Part shown: positions 63,106 through 64,000 of the stretch, one piece after another
Layout: each line of letters begins with the position of its first letter
How positions within the stretch are numbered: the stretch's first letter is position 1
Assembly: GCF_001612685.1 (NCBI RefSeq)
Contig: NZ_BDAY01000053.1
Location: forward strand, 1-64,000
Origin: Nocardia altamirensis NBRC 108246
GTDB taxonomy: Bacteria > Actinomycetota > Actinomycetes > Mycobacteriales > Mycobacteriaceae
Reading direction: 5' to 3'
DNA length: 64,000 nucleotides
Notes under the pieces: generated by a model
Database searches by the model: none
Told to the model about the DNA's origin: nothing
Seen by the model: the letters and a program-made list of their open reading frames with translations, nothing else
Position numbers and translations under genes: made by a program

Positions 63106-64000
63106 CTAGCCGCGTGGCCGGGCGGGGCGGATGCGGCCCCTGACCTCACCGAGGCCGATGCGCTGGACGTCGGGGCCCGGCGCGGACGCGGTGATGATCA
63201 CCTCGTCGCCGTCCTCGAGGAAGGTGCGCTTCTGGCCGTTCACCAGGACGGGTTCACTACCGCCCCAGGACAATTCGATGAACGATCCGCGTTGCTCCGG
63301 TTCCGGGCCCGAGATGGTGCCCGAGGCGTACAGGTCGCCGGTGCGAGTGACGGCGCCGTTCGCGGTGAGATGGGCCAGCATCTGCGCCGGTGACCAGTAC
63401 ATCCGGGAGAAGGGCGGGTGCGCGACCTCGGATCCGTTCCAGGAGACCGTCAGATCGATGTCGAGTCCCCACGGTTCCTTGTCGAGCAGGTAGGGCAGCG
63501 GTTCCGGCGATTGCTCCGGAGTCGGCACGCGCGCGGATTCCAGTGCGGCCAACGGGGTCACCCACGGCGACAGCGACGTCGCGAACGACTTGCCGAGGAA
63601 GGGACCGAGCGGCTGGTACTCCCAGGCCTGGATGTCGCGGGCGGACCAGTCGTTGACCAGGGCAACGCCGAAGACTCGTTCGGCGAATTCGCCGGTCTCG
63701 ACGGGGCTGCCGAGTTCGGAGCCGACGCCGATCAAGAAGCCGAGCTCGGCCTCGATGTCGAGCCTACGAGACGGTCCGAAATCCGGTGTGCCCGAATCGG
63801 TTCTGCGCTGGCCGCACGGACGGATGACGTCGGTGCCCGAGACGACGACGGTGCCTGCGCGGCCGTGGTAGCCGACCGGCAGATGCCGCCAGTTCGGCAG
63901 CAGCGCTTCGCCGTCCGGCCGGAACAGCCTGCCGAGGTTCGTCGCGTGATCGATGCTGGCGTAGAAGTCGACGTAGTCGCCGATCGGCACCGGCAGGCCG
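63106..64000 (-). CDS. Fumarylacetoacetase, 3' part (cut by window end)
   Basis: About 298 residues of the C-terminal catalytic domain; the 5' end lies beyond 64000 (the frame continues upstream as LPVPIGDY). Hydrolyses fumarylacetoacetate to fumarate and acetoacetate, the last step of tyrosine breakdown through homogentisate. Family blocks: IGDYVDFYAS, the HLPVGYHGR loop with the catalytic His, DIEAELGFLIG, and VNDWSARDIQAWEY. Ends in TAG. Confidence 0.92.
   Translation of the reverse strand, partial: GLPVPIGDYVDFYASIDHATNLGRLFRPDGEALLPNWRHLPVGYHGRAGTVVVSGTDVIRPCGQRRTDSGTPDFGPSRRLDIEAELGFLIGVGSELGSPVETGEFAERVFGVALVNDWSARDIQAWEYQPLGPFLGKSFATSLSPWVTPLAALESARVPTPEQSPEPLPYLLDKEPWGLDIDLTVSWNGSEVAHPPFSRMYWSPAQMLAHLTANGAVTRTGDLYASGTISGPEPEQRGSFIELSWGGSEPVLVNGQKRTFLEDGDEVIITASAPGPDVQRIGLGEVRGRIRPARPRG

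Overview
The window is a high-GC actinobacterial chromosome segment, most likely from Nocardia or a close mycolic-acid-containing relative. The strongest pointer is gene order. fgd1, pta, ackA, pknG, glnH, glnX, mutT3, thiE, thiO, thiS and thiG (about 1.2-15.2 kb) follow the order of Mycobacterium tuberculosis Rv0407-Rv0417, with an extra deazaflavin-type nitroreductase between fgd1 and pta. F420-dependent enzymes, a KasA-like synthase, many TetR regulators and secreted lipase, CAP and DUF4189 proteins fit the same group. The species cannot be named from sequence alone.

Layout. 0-15 kb: HAD phosphatase, F420/acetate core, PknG-GlnH-GlnX signalling, thiamine genes. 15-18.6 kb: ABC exporter and a class III nucleotidyl cyclase. 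18.7-27.8 kb: a tightly coupled acyl-CoA catabolic operon (AtuA-like protein, two acyl-CoA dehydrogenases, biotin-dependent carboxylase alpha and beta, enoyl-CoA hydratase, TetR), corresponding to the M. tuberculosis accA2/accD2 cluster and reminiscent of leucine or acyclic-terpenoid degradation. 27.8-43 kb: accessory genes (phosphotransferase, MerR-controlled oxidoreductase, GT39/GT2 glycosyltransferases, MFS exporter with double Lrp regulator, Baeyer-Villiger-type monooxygenase plus SDR). 43-45 kb: thiD and a Zur-boxed COG0523 GTPase. 46-49 kb: two paralogous epoxide hydrolases and a TetR gene sharing duplicated operators. 49-54 kb: thioesterase, KasA-like synthase with TetR, MFS exporter. 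54-56 kb: phosphatase and small secreted proteins. 58.3-60.1 kb: thiC with a TPP riboswitch. 60-64 kb: VOC protein, secreted lipase, TetR, and a fumarylacetoacetase cut by the window end.

The most unusual element is at 55.9-56.7 kb. Two small overlapping genes, a peptidyl-tRNA hydrolase 2 (Pth2)-like gene and a helical-protein gene, each have an in-frame TAG at codon 5 or 8. They are followed within 50 bp, on the same strand, by a tRNA-like gene whose anticodon is CTA, the cognate of TAG. At least six ordinary genes in the window end in TAG, so TAG is a normal stop here. This looks like a self-contained amber-suppression module in which the tRNA is needed to make its two partner proteins.

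Thiamine synthesis is spread over three loci here (thiE/thiOSG, thiD, thiC), covering the HMP and thiazole branches and their coupling; thiL and thiF are not in the window.
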